The notes under the pieces are model-generated. The model made no database searches. It was not told the origin of the DNA and was given only the letters and a program-made list of their open reading frames with translations. This document shows positions 49,773-58,739 of a stretch of DNA of 64,000 nt, one piece after another. The stretch is from contig NZ_JAVFVT010000033.1 in NCBI RefSeq assembly GCF_030929555.1, positions 1-64,000 of the forward strand, written 5' to 3'. Position numbers and translations under genes: made by a program. The first letter of the stretch is position 1. Every line of letters begins with the position of its first letter. The DNA comes from Paenibacillus sp. LHD-117. GTDB lineage: Bacteria > Bacillota > Bacilli > Paenibacillales > Paenibacillaceae.

Positions 49773-50561
49773 TTATTCCACCCTCGGCTTCGCCGGATCG
49801 CAGTCCGGCTCCTTGATGTCCCCGTTTTCGAACAGCTTCCGCAAGTAATAACATTCCTCTCGGAACATATGGTTGGGCATAAGCGGGTCGATGCGGCTGA
49901 GCAGCTCTTCGGTGAGCTCCAGCTCTTCGATCTCCTTCAGGAACGTCATGAACACCGCCATCTCCAGATTGACGTCGGAATGGAATTTGCGAAGCGCGGG
50001 GTATTGCTCCCGCATGGTGCGGAAGTACCCCGCGAGCTCGATTGCCTTCAGATAATATTGGTTAAAATGTTTCTCGAACTTCTGGCTCTGCTCGATCAGC
50101 CTTTTCTCGACGCCGTCGAGGTCCGCCGCGATCGCTCCGGCATGGCCGGCCGCGTCCGGCAGCCATAACAGATCGTGATGCAGGGAAGGGAACGTCGGAA
50201 CGCCTTTCCCCTCCAGCAGGGAATTCAAGACGCGCAAATACTCTTCCAGCTCGTTGACCATATGGTTAAAGAACGAGGGCGACATGGCGACGGTGACTTT
50301 CCCCAGCAGCTGCCGATCCAGCAATTCAAGCTTGAACGCGCGGAGCTGCGTCGCCGCCTCCAACCCTTTGCCGTTCATTTCGGAAAGAGAGACGGACTGT
50401 TCTCTGGCTTGCTTCAGCAGCGTGTCGAACATGGTGATGAACTGCGCGGCTCTCCGGATATCGATTAATTCTTTCGGCGACAAGGCGTTATAGATGAATC
50501 TCGAGTGGTCGCCCAATATTTGCAGCCAGAACCGATGTTCGAACCAGGCTTTCTCGTCCAT
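49773..50561 (-). CDS. DUF2935 family protein
   Basis: The 262-residue protein is a pair of four-helix bundles with the family pattern FEHRFWLQILGDHSRFI at the N terminus and FWxxxx-like HHDLLWLPDAAGHAGAI in the middle. The spaced histidine and glutamate residues (EHRFW, DHSRF, HHDLLW, HMFREECYYL) are expected to bind a dinuclear metal, as in related bacilli structures. Function is unknown. ATG 50561 is chosen because GGAGGG lies nine bases before it; ATG 50570 touches that site. Single gene. Confidence 0.85.
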   Translation of the reverse strand: MDEKAWFEHRFWLQILGDHSRFIYNALSPKELIDIRRAAQFITMFDTLLKQAREQSVSLSEMNGKGLEAATQLRAFKLELLDRQLLGKVTVAMSPSFFNHMVNELEEYLRVLNSLLEGKGVPTFPSLHHDLLWLPDAAGHAGAIAADLDGVEKRLIEQSQKFEKHFNQYYLKAIELAGYFRTMREQYPALRKFHSDVNLEMAVFMTFLKEIEELELTEELLSRIDPLMPNHMFREECYYLRKLFENGDIKEPDCDPAKPRVE

Positions 50562-50666
50562 GCGCAGCATCCCTCCGCAAAGCTGTTGTTTATTTTAAGC
50601 TATGGGAGGGGGGCTTGTCTTATGTCATCGGATTTGTCCAAGGTGAAACTTATACTTTCTTATATT

Positions 50667-50703
50667 TCAAAAAAAGCCCTCGACGCCTAAACGTCGATGG
50701 CTT
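50667..50703 (-). terminator. terminator overlapping the racemase stop codon
   Basis: On the minus strand AAGCC-CGACG pairs with CGTCG-GGCTT, then a T-run. The stem starts inside the last codons of the racemase gene, which ends the ligase-ligase-racemase operon. Confidence 0.8.
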
Positions 50704-51406
50704 TTAATTGTTTGCCGGATAAGGTAATCGACTTCTCCACCAATACTTGCATGGCGTCGACGCTGACTTCGGCCGATTGGCGGCTGAGCTTGATGCAGGA
50801 TAACTCGGTGCAGGCAAGGATGACGCAGCGGCAGCCTTGGTTCACGACCAACTCGTCGATCAAAGCTTCGAGTTCATCCGGGGAGAAGTCCATGTTGCTC
50901 TTCACGTTTGTATAAATGATTTTCATCGTCTGTTCTTGGATTCGATCGTCATGCACATGAAGCTCCATGCCGTATTGCTCGCACACCTTGGCGTAGATGC
51001 CACTGCGGATCGTGCCGTTCGTAGCCAGGATGCCGATGCGGCTGCCCTTGCCGTACTGATCGTGGATGAGCTTGATCGTCTCCTCTACCATGTGAATGAT
51101 AGGGACGCTCGTCATGGCTTGCATTTCGTCATAAAAGTAATGGGATGTATTGCAAGGTATCGCGATATGGGATACGCCGGCCAGCTCCAGCAGCTTCAAG
51201 TCCTTCGCCACCGCTTCCAGGAACAGCTCGCCTCTGCCTTCGAGGATGACGGTCGTGCGGTCCGGAGCGGTTGCATGGTTCAGGATGATCATGTCGAGAT
51301 GTTCCTGGTCGCGGTCGGCGGCCGTGTTCTCGATGACTTTGTCGAAGAAGACGGCGGTCGCCTTGGGGCCCATCCCCCCGATCACGCCTAAGCTTTTATG
51401 TTCCAT
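50687..51406 (-). CDS. aspartate/glutamate racemase family protein
   Basis: The 239-residue protein belongs to the cofactor-independent Asp/Glu racemase family that interconverts L and D amino acids with two cysteines. Both are in place, IPCNTSHYF (about residue 84) and LACTELS (about 196), and the N terminus LGVIGGMGPKAT is typical of aspartate racemase and RacX. It is the last gene of a run ATP-grasp ligase, MurE-type ligase, racemase, so it probably supplies a D-amino acid (D-Asp or D-Glu) to one of the ligases. The gap to the preceding gene is 65 bases with a GC-rich hairpin. Confidence 0.88.
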   Translation of the reverse strand: MEHKSLGVIGGMGPKATAVFFDKVIENTAADRDQEHLDMIILNHATAPDRTTVILEGRGELFLEAVAKDLKLLELAGVSHIAIPCNTSHYFYDEMQAMTSVPIIHMVEETIKLIHDQYGKGSRIGILATNGTIRSGIYAKVCEQYGMELHVHDDRIQEQTMKIIYTNVKSNMDFSPDELEALIDELVVNQGCRCVILACTELSCIKLSRQSAEVSVDAMQVLVEKSITLSGKQLKAIDV

Positions 51407-51471
51407 ATGTGTGATGACCTACTTTTTCTTCAAAATAGTTGCGAAGCGCCGGCAACAAAAGCAGCCGCCGG

Positions 51472-52974
51472 TTAGGCTTGGCTGCTCATAATTTCGCTGA
51501 CGATCTCCGCTTCGTTGAACGGGATCTCCGTCTTGCCGATCACTTGCGTCGTCTCGTGGCCTTTGCCGGCGATGAGGATGACGTCATCCTTCTCGCTCAT
51601 GGCAATGGCGAATTCGATTGCTTCGCGGCGGTCCACGATGCCTCGGTACTTGCCGCCCGCGGCTTCCACCGCGGCGGATACTTCGGCGATGATCGCGTCG
51701 GGATCCTGATTCTTCGGATTGTCTGAAGTGACGACGCAGAAGTCGGCATGCTCCGCCGCCACTTTGCCCATCGCCTCGCGTTTGCCGCTGCCATCCTTGC
51801 CGGGCGCGGCGTAGACGCCGAAGACGAGGATGAGCCGGCCTTTGGTAAACGGCCTAAGCGTCGCGAGCGCCTTCTCGAGACTGTCTTCCGTATGGGCGAA
51901 GTCGATGACGATTTTGCGGTCCGCGTCCTGGTAGACAACCTCCAGCCGCCCTTTGATGCGCTCTACGGCGCGAATGCCCGCGGCGATCTGCTCCAGAGAA
52001 ACGCCTTCGCAATACGCGCATGCGACTGCGGCCAAGCTATTGTACACATAGATGAGTCCTGGGAGGTTCACTCGAATGTCTACCTTGCCAGCAGGCGTGT
52101 GGGCTACGTAAGTCGTATGATCGGCCTCGTACCGGATATTCGTCGCAAACACATCTGCCAATGCCGAGGATGAGCCGTCCCCGATGCCGTATGTCATCAG
52201 TTTGGTGTCGTAATGGCGAACCTTGTCCGCCAGCCGGCGGCCATACTCGTCGTCGATGTTGACGACGTTATAATCGCTCGTCAGGTCGAAGAGCATCGCC
52301 TTCGCCTCGTAATATTCCTCCATCGTCCGGTGAAGCTCCAGGTGGTCGGGCGTCAGATTCGTGAAGACGCCGATGCGGAAGCGGGAAGCCGCGGCCCTCT
52401 GCAAGCTAAGCGCATGCGAGGAGACTTCCATAACGCAGTAGTCGACATCCGACAGGGCCATGTCCGCGAACATATGCTGGAGATGGAGCGATTCCGGCGT
52501 CGTCGGCGTCGTCGACTTCGTCGATAACGTTCGGTCGCCGATCATGGCGCCGATCGTGCCGATGACGCCGACAGAACGTTTCGTCCCTTCGAGAATCGAT
52601 TTGATAAAATAAGTCGTCGACGTCTTCCCGTTCGTCCCGGTAATGCCGATCAAGCTCAGCTTCTCGGTAGGTTCGCCGTAGAACTTGGCTGCGGTAAGCG
52701 CCAGCGCCTTGCGCGTATCCGGCACTTTCAGCACCGTGACGGAGGCAGGCACGCCTTGAAGCGCGATGTCTCGTTCGACGATGATCGCGGCGGCGCCGTT
52801 CTCCATCGCTTTGGCTACATAGTCGTGTCCGTCTACGGTAAACCCCGCAATCGCGACGAACAGACCATTTTCGGCCACTTCACGGGAATCGAAGGCGATC
52901 GACATAATGTCGACGTCAAGCTCGCCCTGCAGGGCGACAAAATCCAGCTTTTCCATTAAGGAACGCAGCAGCAT
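51472..52974 (-). CDS. murE: MurE-type UDP-MurNAc-dipeptide amino-acid ligase with a DNPK motif
   Basis: MurE enzymes add the third amino acid, usually meso-diaminopimelate or L-lysine, to UDP-MurNAc-L-Ala-D-Glu using ATP. The 500-residue protein has all three domains: an N-terminal UDP-binding part (FDSRE at about 28), the ATP loop GTNGKTST (113-120), STTPTTPE, HLELH, and the C-terminal IAGKGHETTQ. The specificity motif is DNPK at 418-421 where DAP-adding enzymes have DNPR. The usual FDDRE near the end is replaced by FNEAE. It is not in a division and cell wall cluster but between an ATP-grasp ligase and a racemase, so it may be a specialised paralogue. The symbol denotes the family. Confidence 0.82.
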   Translation of the reverse strand: MLLRSLMEKLDFVALQGELDVDIMSIAFDSREVAENGLFVAIAGFTVDGHDYVAKAMENGAAAIIVERDIALQGVPASVTVLKVPDTRKALALTAAKFYGEPTEKLSLIGITGTNGKTSTTYFIKSILEGTKRSVGVIGTIGAMIGDRTLSTKSTTPTTPESLHLQHMFADMALSDVDYCVMEVSSHALSLQRAAASRFRIGVFTNLTPDHLELHRTMEEYYEAKAMLFDLTSDYNVVNIDDEYGRRLADKVRHYDTKLMTYGIGDGSSSALADVFATNIRYEADHTTYVAHTPAGKVDIRVNLPGLIYVYNSLAAVACAYCEGVSLEQIAAGIRAVERIKGRLEVVYQDADRKIVIDFAHTEDSLEKALATLRPFTKGRLILVFGVYAAPGKDGSGKREAMGKVAAEHADFCVVTSDNPKNQDPDAIIAEVSAAVEAAGGKYRGIVDRREAIEFAIAMSEKDDVILIAGKGHETTQVIGKTEIPFNEAEIVSEIMSSQA

Positions 52975-53001
52975 GCCATCAGCCCCTTCTCTTCTATTAG
53001 C

Positions 53002-54186
53002 TTATTTACGAATCAGCTTGCTCATGACTTTGCCGCCAATGATAGAAGCGTAGGCAAGGCCTGGCTTCGGGTCGCTCCAGCGCCAGATGGCATTCGCCTT
53101 CGGCTTGAACAGGGAACGGAACACTTGCCCCGGCGTCAGCTGCTTCGTCTTGATATAGTCGCGTACCGCGAGCATATCCTCGTAGAAGTACCAGAACACG
53201 CGTCCCGTATTCTTCGTGATCGCTTTCGGCTCAACCGGCGAGCCGGTCAGCTCCCTATACGTGATGTACGGGAAATTAAGGCCTACTTCATATAATAAAT
53301 TGTTTAAGTTCGTAATCCGAACGTTAATTTCGATCAAATAATACTGTCCCGTCTCCGCGTCCTTCTTGAATTCGATCTCGGCGAAGCCCTTCCAGCCGAT
53401 CGCCTCCAGGAACGGAGCGCCGATCTCGAACAACTCGGGCACATGGCGCTGGCCTGTATAGACCGAGGCGCCGAAGTTGATCGGATATTGACGGAACTTC
53501 TGGCAAGTGAGCCAGTGCGTCACTTTGGAATCCTGATTCAAATAGGCGTCGAACGTGTACATATGGTCATCGAAGCCCGGAATGATTCGCTGGACGATCA
53601 CTTCGAGTCCGGCTTTCTTCGCCTTCTCCAGCGCTTCGTTCAATTCTGCGTGGTTATGCACCTTGAACAGCTTGCGTCTGAACTTGGCTACGAAGGAGGG
53701 CGAGTCCGTCGGCTTCACGACGCAAGGGAATTTAATCATGGCATCGATCTTCTGGGCGAAATCTTCTTCGCCGACGCGGACCGTCTCCGGCACGTTCACG
53801 CCATGCTCCTGCGCCATGCGGTGGAGCACTTCCTTGTTCATGGCTTTCGTATACAGCCCTTGCTCCGTCTGCGGGATCAAGTAAAGCTCGCGAAGCTCGT
53901 CCAGATACTCGTCGATCACCTCGACATAGGAGTCGTGGCAAGGAATCAGCACGGGCTTGGCCGACTGTTTCTTCGCGTAATCCTTCAGAAATGCGATGAA
54001 CGCGCTCGTCTCGTCCTTATAATGAGGGGAGATGAGGCGTTCGGATGTATATTTCGACAGCGCGCCGTAAGCTTGTTTCTCCGAATAATCGACAGCGACG
54101 GTATGTATGCCATGTTCGCCGAGACACCGGATGGTGCTGAGGCCGATGTAATAATTGCAACCTAGAATAACCGCTTTATTGTTCAC
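53002..54186 (-). CDS. ATP-grasp carboxylate-amine ligase-like protein
   Basis: The 394-residue protein begins NNKAVILGCNYYIGLSTIRCLGEHGI, the pre-ATP-grasp nucleotide fold, and contains ATP-grasp elements: FPCVVKPTDS (Lys about 174), IVQRIIPG, FAEIEFKKDAETGQYYLIEINVR with the metal-binding Glu and Asn. Such enzymes form amide bonds by way of acyl-phosphates. The architecture resembles ligases acting on free or peptidoglycan-linked amino acids, for example D-aspartate ligase. It starts the three-gene operon, 27 bases before murE. Substrates are inferred only from the neighbours. Confidence 0.8.
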   Translation of the reverse strand: MNNKAVILGCNYYIGLSTIRCLGEHGIHTVAVDYSEKQAYGALSKYTSERLISPHYKDETSAFIAFLKDYAKKQSAKPVLIPCHDSYVEVIDEYLDELRELYLIPQTEQGLYTKAMNKEVLHRMAQEHGVNVPETVRVGEEDFAQKIDAMIKFPCVVKPTDSPSFVAKFRRKLFKVHNHAELNEALEKAKKAGLEVIVQRIIPGFDDHMYTFDAYLNQDSKVTHWLTCQKFRQYPINFGASVYTGQRHVPELFEIGAPFLEAIGWKGFAEIEFKKDAETGQYYLIEINVRITNLNNLLYEVGLNFPYITYRELTGSPVEPKAITKNTGRVFWYFYEDMLAVRDYIKTKQLTPGQVFRSLFKPKANAIWRWSDPKPGLAYASIIGGKVMSKLIRK

Positions 54187-54459
54187 AAGAGATCAACCCG
54201 CTATCCATTAGTATATGAAGACATTTTACTGCATCGCTTCTTATATTACAATTGCGGTCGGATGCCGCCGGAGATCGGGAAGAGAGAGGTGTAGGTCTAT
54301 GGATCTACGAAAAAGGAATATATGCCCGCAGCTGTCGAAACATGCCTGAAAATTATAGCCATTCGTCGACAAGTTTTTACAAACTCTTCGGTTATGACGG
54401 AGTATAATGGAACTATTCCTAACACGTCTGCCAGATAAGGAGTGTGCCTCGAAGCGATT

Positions 54460-54657
54460 ATGGATAAACAACACCTGCTGACTCAGTTGCAATCGCTTAG
54501 GCTCAAGCTTCACGAAATCGCCGAGGCGCGAGGCAGTTTGACAGACCCGGCCGTACTCGCAATCAGCGAAGAGGCCGACCAGCTCATCGTCGCGCTGCAA
54601 TATTTGCAACGCGAGGAATTCGAGCATTCGTCCAATCTAAGAGATACAAAAAAATAG
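54460..54657 (+). CDS. Spo0E-family aspartyl-phosphate phosphatase
   Basis: The 65-residue helical hairpin protein has the Spo0E pattern: LRLKLHEIAEARG, LTDPAVLAISEEADQLIVALQ, with the S-x-x-x-D motif (SEEAD). These small phosphatases remove phosphate from Spo0A and delay sporulation. AAGGAG at 54437-54442 is rather far from the ATG; a GTG at 54442 is too close, so the start is uncertain. It converges with tadA seven bases away. Confidence 0.82.
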   Translation: MDKQHLLTQLQSLRLKLHEIAEARGSLTDPAVLAISEEADQLIVALQYLQREEFEHSSNLRDTKK

Positions 54658-54664
54658 ATGCTTC

Positions 54665-55129
54665 TCAACGATTTCGTAACTTTCGGAAAAATCGGGTAAG
54701 CAGCATAGCGCATTCCGCTTGCAGGACGCCGCTTGTGAGCTCCGTTTCGTGATTGAAACGGGGCTCTTGTAGTAGGTTCATAAGCGTTCCGGCGCAGCCG
54801 GCCTTCGGATCGACCGTGCCGTAGACGACGCGCTTCACGCGGGATTGGACAATGGCGCCGGCGCACATGGGACAAGGCTCCAGCGTGACGTACAGTGTAC
54901 AATCGAGCAGCCGCCAGGCGCCGATCCGGTCGCAGGCGTCGCGGATGGCGACCAGCTCCGCGTGAGCGGTGGGGTCATGCGTGGTCTCCCGGAGATTGTG
55001 TCCGCGCCCAATGATTTCATTGTCCCGGACGATGACCGCGCCGATGGGAACTTCGCCGATCGCTTCGGCTTTCTCGGCTTCTGCGATCGCTTCCAGCATC
55101 CAATCGCGATCTTCTTGCTCTCTTCTCAT
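54665..55129 (-). CDS. tadA: tRNA-specific adenosine deaminase
   Basis: TadA converts the wobble adenosine of tRNA-Arg(ACG) to inosine. The 154-residue protein has the zinc-binding HAE (His56, Glu58) and PCPMC (Cys86, Cys89) motifs and the family N terminus. It is usually followed by the SRP RNA and dnaX in Bacillus; here the Spo0E-type gene stands at that side and neither is seen. Confidence 0.96.
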   Translation of the reverse strand: MRREQEDRDWMLEAIAEAEKAEAIGEVPIGAVIVRDNEIIGRGHNLRETTHDPTAHAELVAIRDACDRIGAWRLLDCTLYVTLEPCPMCAGAIVQSRVKRVVYGTVDPKAGCAGTLMNLLQEPRFNHETELTSGVLQAECAMLLTRFFRKLRNR

Positions 55130-55350
55130 AGTTGGGCTCCTATTCTAGCGATAGATTGATTTATTCAACGAACAAATATTCCGATGTTAACATGCAGTGG
55201 ATAAATCTGTGGATAACTTTCGGATTATCAACAAAGTTACACACAATCCATCCACGTTTGTGTATAATGTATGTGGGTAGTGTGAATGGAATGTGGATAG
55301 TCATAAAGTCGCAAGTCTCCCCGATCATCTCGCGAAGGATGTGTCGTTCA

Positions 55351-57171
55351 TTGTCGATTAAGTCCAAGCTGACGGCGGCAATCTCGCTCATGCTGGTATC
55401 CGTTGTCATTCTGTACCACTTGGTAAGCGAATATTCCATGGTACAAGGTTTCAAGCAATTGATGGCCGAGTCCATGCGCAATTCCGCCGAGCAAGCGGAG
55501 CAAGCCGTAGCCGATTACGTGAACCGGACGAACGCGTACGGTGAAAACAGTCTTCCCGGCCTAGAGGCCATGTTCCGGCAAATTCGCAGGGTTAATCCAA
55601 TGATTAAGGAAATCACGGTATTTCGGGAAGATTCGAACGATATCGCTTTCGGTACATACGCTTATATCGATGCTAACAACGATCCCTTCATCGCGCAAGC
55701 GCTGCAGGGCAATTCCTTCGAGTATAAGGAAACCAAGTATAACGGCGATCCTCATTTCCGCAGCTACTATTCGAGTGGAAAGTTACAGGGCTACGTCGTC
55801 AGCATCGTGTACGACCAGTCGATCATGAACCAGATGGTCGGAATGAAACGAAATAACGCCCTCCTCTTCACGGGATTGTTCCTGCTGCTGATGATGGTAT
55901 TGATTTACGTGTTGGTCGGGTTCATGATCCGGCCGCTTAAGGATATTTTGTGGAAGGTTAACGAAGTATCTTCCGTTCGGTTCCATAAGCCGATCCAAAT
56001 CAAGCGCAAGGACGAATTCGGCTTGCTCGCGCTGAAGATTAACGCAATGTCCCAGAATCTTAGCATCTATATGAGCAAGCTCCGGAAGGCGTTCGAAGAG
56101 AACCGGCGGATGAAGGAACATCTGGAGTCGTTCATTAACCATTCCTACGATGCGATTCATCTGATGGATTTGGACGGCAAAGTGATCCAAATCAACCGAG
56201 CGTTCGAGCAGCTGTTCGGATACGAAGAGTCCGAGGTGCTTGGGATGCGGTTCCCCACCGTGCCCGATACGCACAGGATGGAGAAACGCCAAATGATCGG
56301 CCTTCTGCTCGCGGGCAAGAAGCTTCCCGCCCAAGAGACCGTACGCATGACCAAGTCCGGCGAAATCATTCCCGTCAGCGTCATGGTGTCTCCGATTCGG
56401 GATTCGGACGGTACGATCCGGGCGTTCGCGAGCATTTGCCGCGATATGCGCAGCCGCAACCGAATGGAGGAGCTGCTTCGCCGTTCGGAGAAGCTGACGA
56501 CGGTAGGCCAGCTCGCCGCGGGGGTCGCGCACGAAATTCGTAATCCGCTCACGACGCTTCGCGGATTCCTGCAGCTGCAGCAGCAGAGCCAGAAGCTGAA
56601 TGTGTCTCACGTCAATCTAATGTTATCGGAGCTCGACCGCATTAACCTGATCGTCGGCGAATTTCTGATCTTGGCGAAGCCGCAAGCGACGAAATTCGTG
56701 ACGAAAGACGTGAGGGACGTCCTGAACGACGTGCTTGTGTTCCTCGACAGCGAGGCGCATCTGCATAACATCGAGTTCAGGACCGTCATTACGGAAGAAG
56801 AATGCCGAATCTCCTGCGAGGAGAACCAATTGAAGCAAGTGTTCATCAATCTTCTTAAGAACGCGATCGAAGCGATGCCCGGAGGCGGCTCCGTTCATAT
56901 CTCGATCCAGCGGAAGAGCGATCGCATCGCGATTTCCATTACGGACGAAGGCGTCGGCATCCCGGAAGAGCTCATCTCGAAGATCGGAGATCCGTTCTTC
57001 ACGGCGAAGGAGACGGGCACGGGGCTAGGCATCATGGTGAGCCAGCGCATTATTAACAGCCATCAGGGCACGCTCGATATTCAGAGCCAGGTGAATGTCG
57101 GCACATCCGTAAAGGTGACGCTGCCTGCGCAGAAGCCGGAACGGAAAGAAGATCTCCCGGCAGCGCAATAA
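55351..57171 (+). CDS. PAS-domain sensor histidine kinase, sporulation-kinase-like
   Basis: The membrane kinase has a first membrane segment right at the N terminus (SLMLVSVVILYHLV), an extracellular region of about 150 residues, a second segment (LLFTGLFLLLMMVLIYVLVG), HAMP, a PAS domain (about residues 270-370, with FINHSYDAIHLMDLDGKV), then the phospho-acceptor motif GVAHEIRNPLTTLRGF (His394) and an ATPase domain with DEGVGIPEE and GTGLG. The H-box matches KinA-KinE kinases that feed the Spo0A phosphorelay. TTG 55351 fits GAAGGA best; ATG 55339 is an alternative and the frame is open to 55132. A TATAAT lies at 55262-55267. It is next to a Spo0E-type phosphatase. Confidence 0.85.
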   Translation: MSIKSKLTAAISLMLVSVVILYHLVSEYSMVQGFKQLMAESMRNSAEQAEQAVADYVNRTNAYGENSLPGLEAMFRQIRRVNPMIKEITVFREDSNDIAFGTYAYIDANNDPFIAQALQGNSFEYKETKYNGDPHFRSYYSSGKLQGYVVSIVYDQSIMNQMVGMKRNNALLFTGLFLLLMMVLIYVLVGFMIRPLKDILWKVNEVSSVRFHKPIQIKRKDEFGLLALKINAMSQNLSIYMSKLRKAFEENRRMKEHLESFINHSYDAIHLMDLDGKVIQINRAFEQLFGYEESEVLGMRFPTVPDTHRMEKRQMIGLLLAGKKLPAQETVRMTKSGEIIPVSVMVSPIRDSDGTIRAFASICRDMRSRNRMEELLRRSEKLTTVGQLAAGVAHEIRNPLTTLRGFLQLQQQSQKLNVSHVNLMLSELDRINLIVGEFLILAKPQATKFVTKDVRDVLNDVLVFLDSEAHLHNIEFRTVITEEECRISCEENQLKQVFINLLKNAIEAMPGGGSVHISIQRKSDRIAISITDEGVGIPEELISKIGDPFFTAKETGTGLGIMVSQRIINSHQGTLDIQSQVNVGTSVKVTLPAQKPERKEDLPAAQ

Positions 57172-57238
57172 GCAAACTTGCCATTAAGCGGCGTAAATAT
57201 AGCAGCTCTAGCTCATAAAGAGAAGGAGAGGGTCAAGT

Positions 57239-57913
57239 ATGGGGCGAAGAGCGATCATTGCCGGTGCGACAGGATTGGTGGGCGGAGAGCTGGTCAAGCT
57301 TCTGCTTGGACAGAAAGGGTATGACGGAATTACGGTGCTTGTGCGTAGAAGAATCAACATCGCGCATCCGAGACTGACCCAGCTTGTCGTCGATTACGAG
57401 CAGCTCGGCGCGTTGCCGGCGGAGCTGTTCACGGGAGCCGATGTTTACTGCGCGCTGGGCACGACAATGAAGAAAGCGGGATCCAAGGCGAATTTCGAGC
57501 GGGTCGATTACCATTATCCGATGGAGCTGGCCAAGCTGGCGAAGCGCGCAGGCGCGGAGAAGTTGTTGGTCGTAACGGCGGCGGGGGCGGATACGGGCTC
57601 CATGTTCTTCTATAGCAAGGTGAAAGGAAGGCTGGAGACCGATCTCCAATCGCTGTCGTTTCGTTCGCTCCATCTCTTCCGCCCGTCCCTTATCCTCGGC
57701 GACAGAAGTGAATTCCGACTGGGCGAGCGCGTGGCATCACGATTAATGGGCTCTGGTTCCTTCTTATTCGCGGGTCCGGCACGCAAGTACAAGCCCGTTC
57801 GCGCGGAGATCATTGCCCAGGCAATGGCGTCGGTGGCGCTGGCGACGCGGGATATCCCGACAGTGATTCCGTCCCACGAGCTGGAACCGATGGCCGCGAT
57901 GTTGCGGAAATAA
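57239..57913 (+). CDS. NAD(P)-binding Rossmann-fold protein (HTATIP2/YbjT-like)
   Basis: The 224-residue protein starts with the dinucleotide-binding motif IIAGATGLVGGELVKLLL, followed by ALGTTMKKAGSKANFERVDYHY and YSKVKGRLE, a pattern known from HTATIP2-like atypical short-chain dehydrogenases. Substrate unknown. AGAAGGAGAGGG precedes the ATG. It is transcribed with the pseudouridine synthase gene 41 bases downstream. Confidence 0.85.
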   Translation: MGRRAIIAGATGLVGGELVKLLLGQKGYDGITVLVRRRINIAHPRLTQLVVDYEQLGALPAELFTGADVYCALGTTMKKAGSKANFERVDYHYPMELAKLAKRAGAEKLLVVTAAGADTGSMFFYSKVKGRLETDLQSLSFRSLHLFRPSLILGDRSEFRLGERVASRLMGSGSFLFAGPARKYKPVRAEIIAQAMASVALATRDIPTVIPSHELEPMAAMLRK

Positions 57914-57954
57914 ACAAGTTAGTGTAGCATACGCTACAGCGAGGTGAGACAGCG

Positions 57955-58656
57955 GTGAGAATCAATAAATTTATAAGCGAGACCGGCTTCTGCTCCCGCC
58001 GGGAGGCGGACAAGCTAGTCGAAAGCGGTAAAGTAACCATTAACGGCGAGATTGCCATATTAGGCAGCCAGGCCGAACAAGGCGACGACGTTCGCGTGAA
58101 CGGCAGGCGCATCGGCGAACAGCGGCGTCATGTCTATATCGCATTAAACAAGCCTGTTGGCATTACGAGTACGTCGGAGAGCCATATCAAAGGAAATATC
58201 GTGGGTTTTGTCGGCCATGCCGAACGAATCTTCCCCATAGGACGGCTCGACAAGGATTCGGAAGGGTTGATCCTGCTCACGAACGACGGGGATGTCGTCA
58301 ACCCGATTCTTCGGTCCGAAGGGAAACACGAGAAGGAATATATCGTCACGGTGGACAAGCCGCTCACGGACGCCTTCGTGAAGGGCATGTCCCAAGGCGT
58401 CAAAATACTCGGAAGCCTGACGCTGCCTTGCAAGGTGACGCGAGCCGGCGAGCGGATGTTCCGGATCATCTTGACGGAAGGCCGCAATCGGCAAATTCGG
58501 AGAATGTGCGAAGCGTTCGGATATCACGTCCGCAAGCTGAAGCGCGTTCGGATCATGAACATCCATCTAGGCGAGCTGCCGGTGGGCAAGTGGCGCGATT
58601 TGACGGAGGACGAACGCAGGGAGCTGTTCGGTTTGCTCCAATACAGTCCGCAGTAA
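57955..58656 (+). CDS. rluF: 23S rRNA pseudouridine synthase, RluF type
   Basis: The 233-residue protein has an N-terminal S4 RNA-binding domain (residues 1-60, MRINKFISETGFCSRREADK) and a RsuA/RluB-type catalytic domain with the nucleophile Asp99 in GRLDKDSEGL. The TEGRNRQIRRMCEAFGY motif near residue 175 is typical. Sequence flavour and length fit RluF, which modifies U2604 of 23S rRNA in E. coli. GTG at 57955 is the start, after GAGGTGAG. Confidence 0.9.
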   Translation: MRINKFISETGFCSRREADKLVESGKVTINGEIAILGSQAEQGDDVRVNGRRIGEQRRHVYIALNKPVGITSTSESHIKGNIVGFVGHAERIFPIGRLDKDSEGLILLTNDGDVVNPILRSEGKHEKEYIVTVDKPLTDAFVKGMSQGVKILGSLTLPCKVTRAGERMFRIILTEGRNRQIRRMCEAFGYHVRKLKRVRIMNIHLGELPVGKWRDLTEDERRELFGLLQYSPQ

Positions 58657-58683
58657 GCAACCGAATACGAGCGCGAGCTCACA

Positions 58684-58722
58684 AGCAAACAACCCGGCAT
58701 CAAGTATGCCGGGTTGTTTGCT
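58684..58722. terminator. bidirectional terminator
   Basis: A perfect 17-bp stem (AGCAAACAACCCGGCAT with ATGCCGGGTTGTTTGCT, loop CAAGT) between the convergent rluF and motB genes. Confidence 0.92.
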
Positions 58723-58739
58723 GTATCTATGCACTTCCG

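Noticed and set aside
54187..55130. SRP RNA or dnaX near tadA as in Bacillus
   Set aside because: Neither sequence is present; a Spo0E-type gene occupies that side.
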